Positions 48,782 to 60,182 of a stretch of DNA of 64,000 nucleotides are shown here, one piece after another (position 1 is the stretch's first letter; each line of letters starts with the position of its first letter). This DNA is from Geotalea toluenoxydans JCM 15764 (lineage in GTDB: Bacteria > Desulfobacterota > Desulfuromonadia > Geobacterales > Geobacteraceae). A program made the position numbers and the translations under genes. Location: positions 1-64,000 of the forward strand of contig NZ_BBCJ01000001.1 in NCBI RefSeq assembly GCF_001311985.1, given 5' to 3'. The notes under the pieces were generated by a model. The model was given only the letters and a program-made list of their open reading frames with translations, ran no database searches and had not been told where the DNA came from.

Positions 48782-49708
48782 ATGTTTTCATTTCGTCGCT
48801 ACTTCAAGCTGGGTGACCTAAGTTACAAGGAACTTGGCAAGCGGGTTTATGCACAGGTGACTGATCACGGATGTGCTGCCTATGCCGCCGCCATGGCCTA
48901 CTATCTACTCTTTGCCCTGTTTCCGTTTTTTCTGTTTCTCACCACACTGATCGGATACCTCCCCATACCCGGGCTGCTGGATTTCATCCTCACTACCATG
49001 CAGAGATTTCTTCCGGAGCAGGCTTTCAGTCTGGTGCAGGACAATGTAAAATCGCTCTTTGGCAACAAGCAGGGGGGACTCTTGTCGCTGGGATTTGTCC
49101 TGGCTCTCTGGACCTCATCCAATGCCATTACTTCCATCATGGACATCATGAACCGGCTTTACCAGGTCCAGGAAGGTCGGCCGTTCTGGAAGGTGCGGCT
49201 GACGGCAATTGCCCTCGTGGCGGTTCTTTCCGTTTTATTCATCCTGTCGCTTGTGCTCCTCATGTTCGGGCCAAAGCTGGGTTCCTTCATCGCCGGCATA
49301 ACGCATTTAGGCCATTTTTTCGAGATCCTCTGGAATATCCTCATTGCACCGGCAACCCTGTTCATGCTGGTGCTGGCCATAGCCATCATTTATTACTTTA
49401 CGCCCGACGTTGAACAGAATTGGAAATGGATTTCTCCAGGCGCAGTTATTGCCATTCCGGTCTGGATCCTCGCTTCTTTGGCCTTTTCCTTCTACGTTAA
49501 TAATTTCGGCTCCTACAACAAGACCTATGGCAGTATCGGCGCGGTCATCATTCTTCTGTTCTGGCTTTACATAAGCGGCTTCATCATACTTGCGGGGGCG
49601 GAGATCAACTCGGCGGTTGAGCATTCCTCGGAGGAGGGGAAGGAGCCGGGCGAAAAAGTTGAAGGTGAGCGTGAAGGTGAGGCCGGCGCCAAGGGGAAGA
49701 ATGGCTGA
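48782..49708 (+). CDS. YihY/BrkB-family membrane protein
   Basis: 308 residues, intact. Six or so membrane segments; AAYAAAMAYYLLFALFPFFL and YGSIGAVIILLFWLYISGFI are the family's signature helices, with FYVNNFGSYNKTYG between. The C-terminal tail is charged and low complexity (EEGKEPGEKVEGEREGEAG). Long misnamed RNase BN; the true function is unknown (possibly envelope or transport). GAGGAGCG places the start at MFSFRRYF (48782) rather than 48764. Convergent with the thioesterase, four bases apart. Confidence 0.88.
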   Translation: MFSFRRYFKLGDLSYKELGKRVYAQVTDHGCAAYAAAMAYYLLFALFPFFLFLTTLIGYLPIPGLLDFILTTMQRFLPEQAFSLVQDNVKSLFGNKQGGLLSLGFVLALWTSSNAITSIMDIMNRLYQVQEGRPFWKVRLTAIALVAVLSVLFILSLVLLMFGPKLGSFIAGITHLGHFFEILWNILIAPATLFMLVLAIAIIYYFTPDVEQNWKWISPGAVIAIPVWILASLAFSFYVNNFGSYNKTYGSIGAVIILLFWLYISGFIILAGAEINSAVEHSSEEGKEPGEKVEGEREGEAGAKGKNG

Positions 49709-49712
49709 ATGG

Positions 49713-50123
49713 TCAACCCCTGGGAATCGGCCGTTTTAGTCCTTCATCATCTACAGCCACATAAGTGAACGATGCCTCTGTAACCATGAACAACGGGTGT
49801 TCCTTCCCGTAACACGTTACGCGCAACACCGGTTTTACCCATACTTCCAGCCGGATGGTCACCGAGGTGTTGCCTATCTTGACTGCTTTACCGTAACAAC
49901 AGACCACATCACCGACCTTGACCGGCTTAATGAACTTCATGGCATCAACAGCGATGGTAACGCAGCGTCCGCAGGTTATCTCTATGGCCATCATGCCGCC
50001 GGCAATGTCCATCTGCGACATGATCCAGCCACCAAAAACATCGCCGTTTGCGTTGGTATCGCTCGGCATGGGCGAAGTCCTCAAAAGCAGTTCCCCATCA
50101 GGTCTTGCATACTCATTTGGCAT
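49713..50123 (-). CDS. yciA: Acyl-CoA thioesterase, YciA family
   Basis: 136 residues, intact. Single hotdog domain: LLLRTSPMPSDTNANGDVFG GWIMSQMD holds the conserved N-x-x-G-D-x-x-G-G catalytic loop, and ITCGRCVTIAVDAMKFIKPV follows. Hexameric YciA-type enzymes hydrolyse a broad range of acyl-CoAs. It stands alone on the minus strand. The interspersed repeat at 50140 lies just upstream, where its promoter would be expected. Confidence 0.88.
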   Translation of the reverse strand: MPNEYARPDGELLLRTSPMPSDTNANGDVFGGWIMSQMDIAGGMMAIEITCGRCVTIAVDAMKFIKPVKVGDVVCCYGKAVKIGNTSVTIRLEVWVKPVLRVTCYGKEHPLFMVTEASFTYVAVDDEGLKRPIPRG

Positions 50124-50139
50124 GTTCCCTCCAGTTGTT

Positions 50140-50289
50140 TTAACAGGCTGTTGTAAAACTATTGCGGAGCCGATCTGCAGCGTTGCCGCTCGCTCAAAAC
50201 CTCTCCGTACAAGGTATACGCTTCGGCTTTTCGCTCGCTTGCGCCTTGCATCTAGGCTTCCTCATGACGTTTTCTAACAACCTGTTAAT
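50140..50289. repeat. Interspersed element with terminal inverted repeats, copy 2
   Basis: TTAACAGGCTGTTGTAAAAC and the complement of GTTTTCTAACAACCTGTTAA are near-perfect 20-bp inverted ends. Shares CTATTGCGG, GTTGCCGCTC and CGCCTTGCATC-type words with copy 1 (3202-3347). About 150 bp, non-coding. Confidence 0.75.
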
Positions 50290-50463
50290 TTAGATTATAA
50301 AAGGTCGATCCAAATATAACGCAATTTTTGCAGTTTCATCGCCCGGTCCATAAAATTTAACCGATTGAAATGATACAGCGTTTGTACTATAAATAACGAG
50401 ACACGTTCTTGTCTATATATTTGGTGCTGACATTGTGGCGAACAATGTTTTAAAAAGGGGTTT

Positions 50464-52241
50464 ATGGAGAGCGATAGCAAAAAAAACGGGTGTCACCCCG
50501 AAAGCTGCAGTTCCGGCGTCATCAGGCTCGATGCCGACCTCTGCATAGTTTATCTGGACAAAGCGGCTGAAGCAACGCTGGAGCTTCCTTCTGCCGGTCT
50601 CATTGGTAAAAAAATTGAACTTGTAGCCGATCTGGCAAACCTTGGCAACTTGATGCACGGGGGAATCAGTTTCAGCGACCAGGTTATTCTCATCGGTGGG
50701 CGCCGCATCGTCTGTGATTTCGTTCCCCTTGTGGAGAACGATCTGATGGTTGGCGGAGTTCTGTCACTGCTCGGATCAATCCCGGACAGTTGCAACACTA
50801 CCGATGACAACCTCAGGGAAATCCTCCGCTCAACCAGTGCTTTCATGAACTTCGATTTTGACGGCATCATTGTCGTCGATCGCAACGGTATAGTGGTTAT
50901 GGTTAACCAGTCCTTTGCCAGGTTGCTGGATACGACACCACAGGCGATGATCGGCAGGCACGTGGATCAGGCCTACCAGAACTCCCAGCCTTCCCATCTG
51001 CCGATGGTCATGGAAACAGGCAAGCCCGACCTGGGAATTATCCATTATTTTAACGGTAAACAGGTTTATGCGAACCGTTTCCCTCTGATCAAGGATGGCA
51101 GGGTTATCGGTTGCGTCGGCAAGATCCTCTTCATGGATATCCGTGAGATTCCCCTCATAGCACGACAGTTGCAAGCTGCTCCGGAAAGCAAGGGGCACCC
51201 TCACACCCTGAACAGGAAGGAGATCCTTTTCAAGTATGACACCAACAGCATCGTCGGTCAGAGCAGAAAAATTCAGGAACTGAAAGAAACACTGCTCCGG
51301 GTTGCCCAGAAAAACTCCAATGTGTTGCTTCGGGGGGAAAGCGGTACCGGCAAGGAACTCTTTGCCCATGCCATTCATGCTGCCAGCACCCGTCATTATT
51401 CGCCGTTCGTCAAGGTGAACTGTGCAGCCATCCCCGAGCACCTTCTGGAGTCGGAGCTTTTCGGTTATGCGGAAGGGGCATTTACCGGCGCAAAAAAGGG
51501 GGGCAGATCGGCAAATTCGAGCAGGCCCATACCGGCACCATTTTTCTTGATGAAATAGGGGATATGCCCCTCTATATGCAGGTGAAAATCCTGCGGGTGC
51601 TGCAGGAAAAAGAGCTTACCAACCTGGGAAGCACAAAGCAGAAAACGGTCGATGTGCGTGTCGTTGCTGCTACAAATCGCAACCTTGAACAGATGGTGAA
51701 AGAGGGAAAATTCAGGGAGGACCTGTATTATCGGCTCAATGTCGTTGCCCTCACCATACCGGCTTTGCGGGAGCGAAAGGAGGATATTTATCCCCTGACG
51801 ATGAATTTTATCGAGCAGTTCAATGTGGAGTTTGGATTGTCGGTAAAGGACCTGGATGCCGATGCATGGGAAATATTCAAGAGCTATGACTGGCCGGGCA
51901 ATATACGCGAATTGCGCAATGTTGTAGAAAGCGCCTTTAATGTTGTCAGCGGCCACCTGATCACCAGAGCCCATTTGCCGGAACAGCTTACCCAGTTATG
52001 CCCGGACACCACTGTGGATTCCGTAGGAATCGAAGATTTCATCCGTGCCAGTCTGGGTAAGAAAGACATCACTCAGATAATGGATCAGTTTGAAAACCTG
52101 CTGCTGCGGAAGGCTGTCGAGTTCTGCCATGGGAATAAACAGCAAGCGTCGAGGCTCTTGGGTATTTCCCGGCAAGGCCTTTATAAAAAATTGGGCCGGC
52201 AAGCGATTGGAGGAAGCGATATGGACGACTCCGAAACGTGA
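50464..52241 (+). CDS. PAS-domain sigma-54-dependent activator (one frameshift)
   Basis: About 592 residues. Two PAS-like sensor regions ([20 protein letters not shown] and [20 protein letters not shown]), then an AAA+ domain: Walker [16 protein letters not shown], the sigma-54 contact loop GAFTGA, Walker [12 protein letters not shown], and the arginine region [17 protein letters not shown] Fis-type HTH ([20 protein letters not shown]) ends it. The frame changes near 51500, a run of seven G read as six. The target is probably the CoA-transferase gene downstream, which has a sigma-54 promoter and two enhancer-like sites. The organisation resembles organic-acid-responsive activators. Confidence 0.88.
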
Positions 52242-52259
52242 GGTAGTGTGCCATTCCAT

Positions 52260-52292
52260 CTGCCCGTACCTCATCATGGGTGGGCAGTTTTT
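52260..52292 (+). terminator. Terminator of the sigma-54 activator gene
   Basis: CTGCCC and GGGCAG enclose a 16-base loop and are followed by TTTTT, 19 bases after the stop codon. Confidence 0.75.
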
Positions 52293-52407
52293 AAACTCCT
52301 AAACAACGTTTTATTGAAATTTTTAATTTTCAACCTGCCTCTTTCAAACCTTTTATAATCCTCTTTCTTTATCCCTTTATCTCTAAACACATGCTGTGTC
52401 GGTCAAC

Positions 52408-52425
52408 TGTAAACTAACGTTGACA
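52408..52425. promoter_or_regulatory. Enhancer-like inverted repeat 1
   Basis: TGTAAAC-TAAC-GTTGACA, 6 of 7 pairs match. Same design as the site at 52507; both lie upstream of the sigma-54 promoter at 52636, at distances suited to an activator of the type encoded next door. Confidence 0.55.
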
Positions 52426-52506
52426 GTGTCGCCGAAAATGTAAATAACAGCCAAACCGCTGTAGACAGCGGATCAAGCCTTTATTGATGTTTGTCTTCGA
52501 GAGTTG

Positions 52507-52524
52507 TGTAAACAATTGGTTACA
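52507..52524. promoter_or_regulatory. Enhancer-like inverted repeat 2
   Basis: TGTAAAC-AATT-GGTTACA, 6 of 7 pairs match. Exactly 99 bases after the start of site 1 and about 110 before the -24 box. Confidence 0.55.
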
Positions 52525-52635
52525 GTACCGTTAGGGCTTATGGTCCAGGTGTGGTCAAGCGAATAAAAAAATTGGCTAGTAATATCAGGTACTAAAGCCT
52601 GGATGCGGTTGTTGTGTAAATATAAAAACGCTGTT

Positions 52636-52651
52636 TGGTATTTCCGTTGCT
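52636..52651 (+). promoter_or_regulatory. Sigma-54 promoter of the second CoA-transferase
   Basis: TGGTATTTCCGTTGCT: GG and GC ten bases apart and a perfect TTGCT -12 box. The ATG is 120 bases downstream. Confidence 0.75.
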
Positions 52652-52771
52652 ATATGGAAAGTAGGCACGTTGATGGGGATGGGCGTGAAGTGAAAATCAA
52701 ATAACAGCAAACCGGAGTTTTATATGGGAACGAACGGTTATTTAGAAAAGACATCAAAGGAGGCTACGATT

Positions 52772-54081
52772 ATGAATTTGGCACTTACCCAGCGCAGCTA
52801 TGAAAAAGAATATCAGGAAAAGCTCTGTTCTGCCCAAGAAGCGGCGGCAATCGTCCAGTCCGGCGATCATCTCTGTTTCCCTCTCGGGGTAGGGGAGCCC
52901 ACCTTGATGGTCAGGGCATTGGCAGCACGTAAGCGCGAACTGGAAGGGGTTGTCGTCAATCAGCAGCATCATCTGTGCCCCGACTATTTCACTGAGGATT
53001 CCGTACCCCATATCAAGGTAAACGCCTGGTTCACCAGCCACGTATCACGGGAGGCGGTGCAGAAAGGTTGGGCAGACTTTGTGCCTAACCATTTCAGCGA
53101 GGTCCCCAGGCTCATACGTGAATACTGGCCTGTGGATGTGGCGGGCACGGTAGTTTCTCCCATGGATGAGCATGGCTTCTTTACCTGCAGCTTGTCCGTC
53201 GGCTATACCATGGAAGCGGTGAAGAAGGCGAAGAAGGTTGTGGTGCAGGTTAATCCGCAAGCGCCAAGAACCCACGGTAACTGTCACATTCATATTTCCG
53301 AGGTTGCCCATATCATCGAGTGCGATGAACCGCTCCAGGAACTGGCTATTCCCCCCGTTTCTGCTGTGGAGGAGGCAATTGGCGGCTATCTGGCGGAGAT
53401 GATCGAAGACGGTTCAACTCTGCAGATGGGCTGGGGGGGGATTCCAAATGCGGTATGCAAGGCTTTGCTCAGGAAGAAGGATCTTGGCATCCACACCGAA
53501 CTAATTTCCAATGGCATTGTCGACCTGATGATCGCCGGCGCGGTAAACAATTCCCGCAAGACCATTCACCGGGGCAAGAGCTCGGCACTTTTGCCTTGGG
53601 AACGAAGAAGGTTTTTGAATTCATGAATGAAAATCCCATGATCGAGATGCACCCGGTCGATTATGTGAACGATCCCTATGTAATCGGCCAGATCGATAAC
53701 ATGGTTTCAATCAATGCCACTATCCAGGTGGACCTCCTCGGACAATGCTGCTCCGAGTCCTTTGGCCATCTCCAGTGGAGCGGAACAGGGGGGCAGGCAG
53801 ACTTTGCCCGTGGCGCCAACAGATCGCGCGGCGGCAAGGGCTTCATCTGCACGGCGTCAACAGCAAAGAACGGCACTGTCTCTTGTATCGTACCCACATT
53901 GACCGCCGGCTCATCGACAACAACCAGCAAAAATGATGTGGATCATGTAGTGACGGAATTCGGCGTCGCCAAGCTCAGGGGGCAGACGGCGAAGCAGCGC
54001 GCCATGAACCTCATCAACGTTGCCCATCCGGACTTCAGGGGTGAGCTCATGGAGGCTGCACGCAAGATGAACAGGATTTAG
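52772..54081 (+). CDS. CoA-transferase of the acetyl-CoA hydrolase family, 4-hydroxybutyrate/butyrate type (one frameshift)
   Basis: About 436 residues. Transfers CoA between acyl-CoAs and acetate or another carboxylate. GDHLCFPLGVGEPTLMVRAL opens it; LQMGWGGIPNAVCKALLRKK is the CoA-binding glycine loop; the catalytic Glu is expected in ISNGIVDLMIAG or nearby; QWSGTGGQADFARGANRSRG is strongly conserved in butyryl/4-hydroxybutyrate CoA-transferases. The frame changes near 53582 (AAAG to AAG), restoring HRGKELGTFALGTKKVFEF. AAAGGAGG precedes ATG 52772, so the upstream ATG at 52724 is rejected. Sigma-54 controlled, probably by the adjacent activator. A different subfamily from the CoA-transferase at 38832. 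Confidence 0.88.
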
Positions 54082-54116
54082 ATTTACCCGCTTCAGCAAA
54101 ACTACTCCCATGTTAT

Positions 54117-54145
54117 GCCCCCTTGTCTCAAGGGGGCCTTTTTCA
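54117..54145 (+). terminator. Terminator after the second CoA-transferase
   Basis: GCCCCCTTG-TCT-CAAGGGGGC followed by CTTTTT. Confidence 0.85.
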
Positions 54146-54368
54146 TACCTCATTCAATAAGGAGAAATTGCAATAGCTGGAAATTGGCAGGTAGGCACAC
54201 CCCGCCCCATCTCCGTGGTCATTTCAATCCTTATCATTCCCATATTTGTGCACTGCTCCAGTTTGCCCTGGCCCAGGCTTTTTCCGTTCTTTATGTCAAA
54301 ATAGTCGACACCGCTCCGGGCAGGGCTATAATTAATCTATTTAGCCATTTGTCAAAGACGGGAATTCC

Positions 54369-57300
54369 ATGTTGACGGTCGGAATCGTTTCCACCATGAC
54401 TGTTCTTTATCTTGGCTTGCTGTTTGCCGTGGCCTATTATGCGGACAACAAGCGCAAGACGGGGCAGAGCATAATTGCCAATCCCTATGTCTATTCCCTT
54501 TCCCTTGCCGTTCATTACACCTCCTGGACCTTCTACGGCGTCATCGGGCTTTCAGCCACCAACGGTATCGCTTTTCTCGCCCTTTATCTGGGCAACACCC
54601 TGATGGCCTTCAGCTGGTGGTTTCTGCTGCGTAAAATGGTGCGTATCAGCAAAGAGCAGCACATTACCAGCATCGCCGACTTCATCTCCAGCCGTTACGG
54701 CAAGTCACCCCTTCTTGGCGGAATAGTCACCGTTTTCAGTATCATGATAATAATTCCTTTCATTGCCTTGCAGCTTAAGGCAGTGGCCTATACCTTCGAT
54801 CTGCTGACGGTTTCTCCTGGTGCAGACGGATTCAGGCACATGGTGCCAGCGCTTCCCGAATCCGTCGATACCGCTTTCATTGTCGCCGTATTTCTCGGCA
54901 TTTTCGGCATTCTTTTCGGGGCACGGCATCTGGATGCCTCGGAGCGACACGAGGGGCTTGTGGCTGCAGTTGCCCTGCAGTCGGTTGTCAAGCTCATTGC
55001 CTTTGTTACTGTGGGCATCTTTGTTACCTACGGTATTTTCGATGGTTTCACCGATATCTTCAGCCGTTTTGCCTCGCAATTTCCCGAACGGAAACATCTC
55101 TTTCTCCTGGGGACTGGGCAGGCGCCTTATGCCACCTGGCTTACCCTCCTTCTTTCCACCATGGCGTTTGTAATGTTCCAACCCCGCCAGTTCCAGATCA
55201 TGGTTATCGAGAATTCCCACGAAGAGCACATCAGGGATGCCATGTGGCTTCACCCGGCCTACACTTTTCTTATTACCCTGTTTGTCATCCCCATAGCCTT
55301 GGAGGGGTCATTGCATACGGCGGCAATACAACAATGGCCGACTTTTTTGTTCTTAATTTTCCGCTGCAGACAGGGCATCCCTGGTTGGCCCTGCTGGTAT
55401 TCATCGGCGGCTTTTCTGCTGCTGCAGGGATGGTCATGGTGGAGGCGGTGGTTCTTTCCACCATGATTCTCAACCATCTGATAATCCCGCTCATCATTCA
55501 TCTTGGCATCGGAGGCTCAGACATATCCGGGGTTCTCATCAACATCAAAAGGGTTGGCATCCTTGGGGTGGTGTTTCTCGGCTACCTTTACTACCAGTTC
55601 ATCGGCGAGTCATACACTCTGATCAATATCGGCATTATTTCGTTGATAGCTGCCAGTCAATTCGCACCCTCCATAATCGGTGGGCTTTACTGGAAGAGGG
55701 CAAGCCGTTGGGGTGCCACCGTCGGCCTGGTGCTTGGCTTTTTTACCTGGTTCCATACCCTCGTCATTCCACTGTTGGTCAAAGAGGCTGGTTGGATAAC
55801 GGCATCATGCAAAACGGCCCCTTCGGCCTCGCTTTCCTGCGCCCGCTTCACCTTTTCGGTATGACGGAACTGGACATGTTGCCCCATTCCCTGTTTTGGA
55901 GCATGCTGTTCAATCTTGGGACGTTCATTGCCTGCTCCCTCTTGAGCGAGCCTTCGGAAGGCGTGGCCGAGCAGGCCGTCAAGTTTGTGGATGTCTTTGA
56001 GGCGCGTGAGGAACCGGTCAGGCGCAAAAGGATGAGCAGAGCCCCTGCCATTGTGGAGTTTATCGACCTGATGACCAAGTTTATCGGCGAGAAACAGGCT
56101 CACGCGGCATATCCCAGTATCTTGGCGACAAGGAGATCGATGAGCGGGGGAGCCTTTCCGAGTATGAACTGCCCGTTCTGAAGCGTTTCACTGAAAAAGT
56201 GCTGGCCGGTTCGGTGGGGGCCGCCTCGGCCGGAATTATCGTCGAAAGCTATATGGCGGCAAGGGGAAGCAAGCTGGAAGATGTTTTCGATATTTTCGGC
56301 ACGGTGACCCTCAGTCGTACCGCCAGCCGCGAACAGCTCGGTCTCCTTTATGAGGCAGCAAAGGCCGTGGCAGGCAAAGCTGACTTGCTGGCCATATTGG
56401 ACAATATTCTCGATCACATCAAGCAGCAGTTCAAGTTCGATGCCTGCACCATCCGCGTTCTGGAAGAGAAAAAAAGGCGCCTTGTCCTTTTAAGCCAGAA
56501 GGGGATGAGTCTGAAACACCTGGAAGAATCGGACCGTGAACTGAATATGGAGACCTATGCCGGGGCTGCCTTTCTCAACAATTCACCGGAGATAGTCAAC
56601 GATGCAGATGGGATGAACAAGCCGCTTTCGGCCCAAGTCATCCGCAGAGAGGGAATTAAATCCTTCGTCCATGTCCCTATCACCATTGAAGGACAACCGG
56701 TCGGGATACTTTCTGCATTCTCCAAATCCATGAAAGGGATTTTCACAGAAGAATTCATTGAGTTGTTCAACAGCCTGGCGGGACAAATCGGCATTGCACT
56801 GCGTAACGCCCGGCAGGCTGAAAAGCTCATTCAGGTAAAGGAACACGAAAAGGAGATGCAGATTGCCAGGGGAATCCAGTCCGGACTACTGCCGGCCAGT
56901 CCTCCGGATATCAACGGTATATCCCTTGCCGGTATATGCGTCCCGGCCAGGGAAGTGGGAGGGGACTACTTCGATTATCTGCCCATGGCGGTGAGGACCT
57001 GGATTTGATCATCGCCGACGTGTCCGGCCATAATGTGGGTGCTGCACTGATTATGACCGAAGTGCGTACCTTCATCCATGCGGAGGCACGCAGTATCCGC
57101 AGCCCCCGCGATATTATGAACGCCCTCAATGAGTTTCTCTATGAGGACCTGACCCGTGCCGAACTCTTCATCACCATGTTTTACCTGAACTACGATGCAG
57201 GTCTCAGAAAGCTGTCTTTCGCCAATGCCGGCCATAACCGGCCCATATTGTGGCGGTCGGAATCTGGGGCATGTGAGTATCTGGATGCCGAAGGGCTGAT

Positions 57301-57574
57301 TCTCGGCATAAAGCGGAAGGTCGCCTTTGAGCAGAAACAGTTGTTGCTTGAACCCAATGACGTTCTATTGCTTTACACTGACGGCATCATAGAGGCAGCA
57401 AATCCTGCCGGAGAACTATTCGGCGAAGACAGGCTCTGTGAGCTCCTTCAAACGTATCGCCAGCTTCCCCCTCAGCAGCTTGTCGATAATCTTTTTAGCC
57501 AGGTCAGGTCTTTTGCCGGCAGCCAGGGTTTTGTGGATGATGTTTCGCTGGTGGTCATGCGGGTGGAGGAATGA
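54369..57574 (+). CDS. SSS-type transporter fused to STAC, GAF and PP2C phosphatase domains (four frameshifts)
   Basis: About 1069 residues. N-terminal ~600: a sodium:solute symporter fold (PYVYSLSLAVHYTSWTFYGV, QHITSIADFISSRYGKSPLL, FQPRQFQIMVIENSHEEHIR), the variant used as a sensor in CbrA-like kinases. Next a STAC linker (LFNLGTFIACSLLSEPSEGV, FTEKVLAGSVGAASAGIIVE), a GAF domain (LLAILDNILDHIKQQFKFDA ... VPITIEGQPVGILSAFSKS), a short coiled coil, and a SpoIIE/RsbU phosphatase (EMQIARGIQSGLLPASPPDI, VGGDYFDYLP, DLIIADVSGHNVGAALIMTE, VLLLYTDGIIEA). Frame changes near 55300, 55795, 56110 and 56990. Likely senses or imports a solute and controls an anti-sigma-factor antagonist by dephosphorylation. 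No partner gene is visible here. Confidence 0.83.
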
Positions 57575-57665
57575 ACTGGATATGCCGGAACAGGCAAAAT
57601 TAGGTTGACAACTCTGTTCGATACTTCCTATAACTCCTGCAAATTTATTGTCGCCGGAAGTTCAT

Positions 57666-59978
57666 ATGCCCATTGTCAAACTCACGGACGCGAAAACATT
57701 GCCTCTCCCCGATGCTGTGCTTGAGGCCCTTGGCCTGACGGCAGGGGATCCTGTCTCCTTGGAGATCGGAGAAGACGGGGCGCTGATGGTGCGGCGGGTG
57801 GTTGTCGCTGAGCCCGTTATCCGAGAGGCAACCTCAACTTTGCAGCAGTCCATTCATCGCAAGAACCTGCAAACGCCCATGCAGTTTATCAAGGGAGTTG
57901 GTCCTAAACTGGCGGAACAGCTGGCAAAGAAGGGAATTTATGTCGTTGAAGATGCCCTGTTTTTGCTCCCTCACCGTTACGAGGACCGACGGAGCTTGAG
58001 TAAGGTAAGCAAGCTTCGTCCCGGCGCCCATGAGGTTTTTTACGCAGAAGTGCTCTCTTTTGAGGCCAAGTCCACCAAGGGAGGGAAACGTTTTCTTGAG
58101 GTAACTGCCGGAGATGAAAGCGGCTCGATCACTCTCAAGTGGTTTCGCTTCAATCCTGTCTTTATGAAGAAGACCTGGCGCGTGGGGAGAAAAGGGGTAT
58201 TTACCGGCGAGGTGGTCCAATACGGTTTTCAGAAGGAGATCCATCATCCCGAGGTGGAGTGGCTGGATGAAGGGGTCGATCTGGCGGCGCTCACAGCAAG
58301 GGATCCTCTCAATTTCGGCCGTATTCTGCCGGTTTATCCGCTGACGGAAGGACTCCACCAGAAGACACTGCGCAAGGTGATGAAGGAGGTCGTCGACCGG
58401 TTCGTAATTGACGTGGAAAACCACCTGCCCCGGGGGTAATGGAGAGGCACCACCTGATGCCCCTGGACGAGGCCCTGCGAGAGACCCACTTTCCGGGACA
58501 CGATGCGGACCTGGCCAGACTGAACAACGGCGCAACCGTTGCCCACAAGACCCTTTCATTTGACGAACTTTTTTTTTCTCGAACTGGGGCTGGCCCTGAA
58601 GCGGAGCGGCATCGTCCTTGAACAGGGGATTGCTTTCCAGGTGACGCACAAATACACCAGGGAACTGCTGAAACTGCTTCCTTTCCATCTCACCGACGCC
58701 CAGCGCCGTGTCCTTTCCGAGATAAAGAACGACATGATGCTCCCCCATCCCATGCACCGGCTGGTACAGGGGGATGTGGGCTGCGGCAAGACCCTGGTGG
58801 CCCTTATGGCTGCCCTGGTGGCAGTGGAAAACGACTACCAGGTGGCGATCATGGCGCCGACGGAGATTCTTGCCGAGCAGCATTTCCTTACCATCCACCG
58901 CTGGTGCGACGCCTTGGGCATCAAGGTATCCCTGTTGACTTCAGGCATGAAGGGGAAGGCTAAAAGTGCCGTTCTCGAAGAAATCGCCGCCGGCAGGACC
59001 AGCATCGTCATCGGCACCCATGCGGTCATCCAGGAAAAGGTGGAATTCAACAGACTCGGCCTGGGAATCATTGACGAGCAGCACCGCTTCGGCGTACTGC
59101 AGCGGGGCATACTCAAAAGGAAAGGGATCAATCCTGATATCTTGGTGATGACCGCCACCCCCATTCCACGGACCCTGGCCATGACGGTTTTCGGCGATCT
59201 TTCCCTGTCGGTCATCGACGAACTGCCTCCCGGCAGGACGCCGGTGGAGACTCGCGTCGCCTTCGAATCCAGGCGCTCCCAGGTGTACGGCATCATCCGC
59301 GAGGAGGTTAAGAAGGGACGGCAGGCCTACATCATCTACCCCCTGGTGGAAGAGACCGAAAAGTCGGAACTGAAGGCAGCGGCGCAGATGGCCGAACATC
59401 TGGCACGGGATGTTTTCCCTGAGTTGCGGGTTGGGCTGCTCCACGGCAGGATGAAGCCGGAAGAGAAGGAATCGGTCATGGGTTCATTCAAGGCCAGGGA
59501 GACGGACATCCTCGTTGCCACCACCGTCATTGAAGTGGGGATCGACGTGCCCAATGCCACGGTCATGGTCGTCGAGCATGCAGAGCGCTTCGGTCTTTCC
59601 CAGCTGCATCAACTGCGGGGCAGGGTAGGACGCGGCAGCGGCCAGTCCCGCTGTATTCTGCTCTCGTCCGGACAACTTTCCGAAGACGGCGAAAAGCGCC
59701 TGCGGGTGATGGAATCCACCAATGACGGCTTCCGCATAGCCGAGGCTGATCTGGAGATCCGCGGCCCTGGAGATTTTCTCGGCACCCGTCAGGCAGGTCT
59801 TCCCGACTTCAGGGTGGCCAACATACTGCGTGACGGACGTATCCTGGAAGCGGCTCGTGGAGAGGCCTTTGCCGTTGTTGAAAAAGATCCCGGTCTGGTT
59901 GACGGCGAAAATGCAGGTCTGCGCCAGGAACTTGCCAGACGCTGGGGTGGCCGCCTTGAACTGGCCGCCATTGCCTGA
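57666..59978 (+). CDS. recG: ATP-dependent DNA helicase RecG with AbrB-like N-terminal extension (two frameshifts)
   Basis: About 770 residues. Branch-migration helicase that rescues stalled forks. Wedge domain start QFIKGVGPKLAEQLAKKGI; Walker A VQGDVGCGKTLVALMA; DEQHRFG box; motif VI LRGRVGRGSGQSRCIL; TRG-type C-terminus DFLGTRQAGLPDF. Frame changes: near 58432 a C is missing from CCCCCGGGG, and near 58570 there is one extra T in a T-run. The first 50 residues, PIVKLTDAKTLPLPDAVLEA, LGLTAGDPVSLEIGEDGALM, have the pattern of a SpoVT/AbrB swapped-hairpin domain, absent from E. coli RecG and not separated by any stop. Start at ATG 57666; 57648 is an alternative (GTG-like) start. Confidence 0.9.
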
Positions 59979-60182
59979 TCCCACCCCCCAAATTGTTATC
60001 CTTCCTATACTTCACTCTCCAGCCTGAAACATACTCTCGCGCCGGATAAAATTTCAGCGAAAGTCAGACAGGCAATTATCCCTGATTTATTAGTCCCCAT
60101 TCAATTGATAAAATGACAATTCTTATTAAAATGTAGGTTGTGGAAGCGCGGCCAGCAGATACAACTTCATGGGGAGGGAGTC

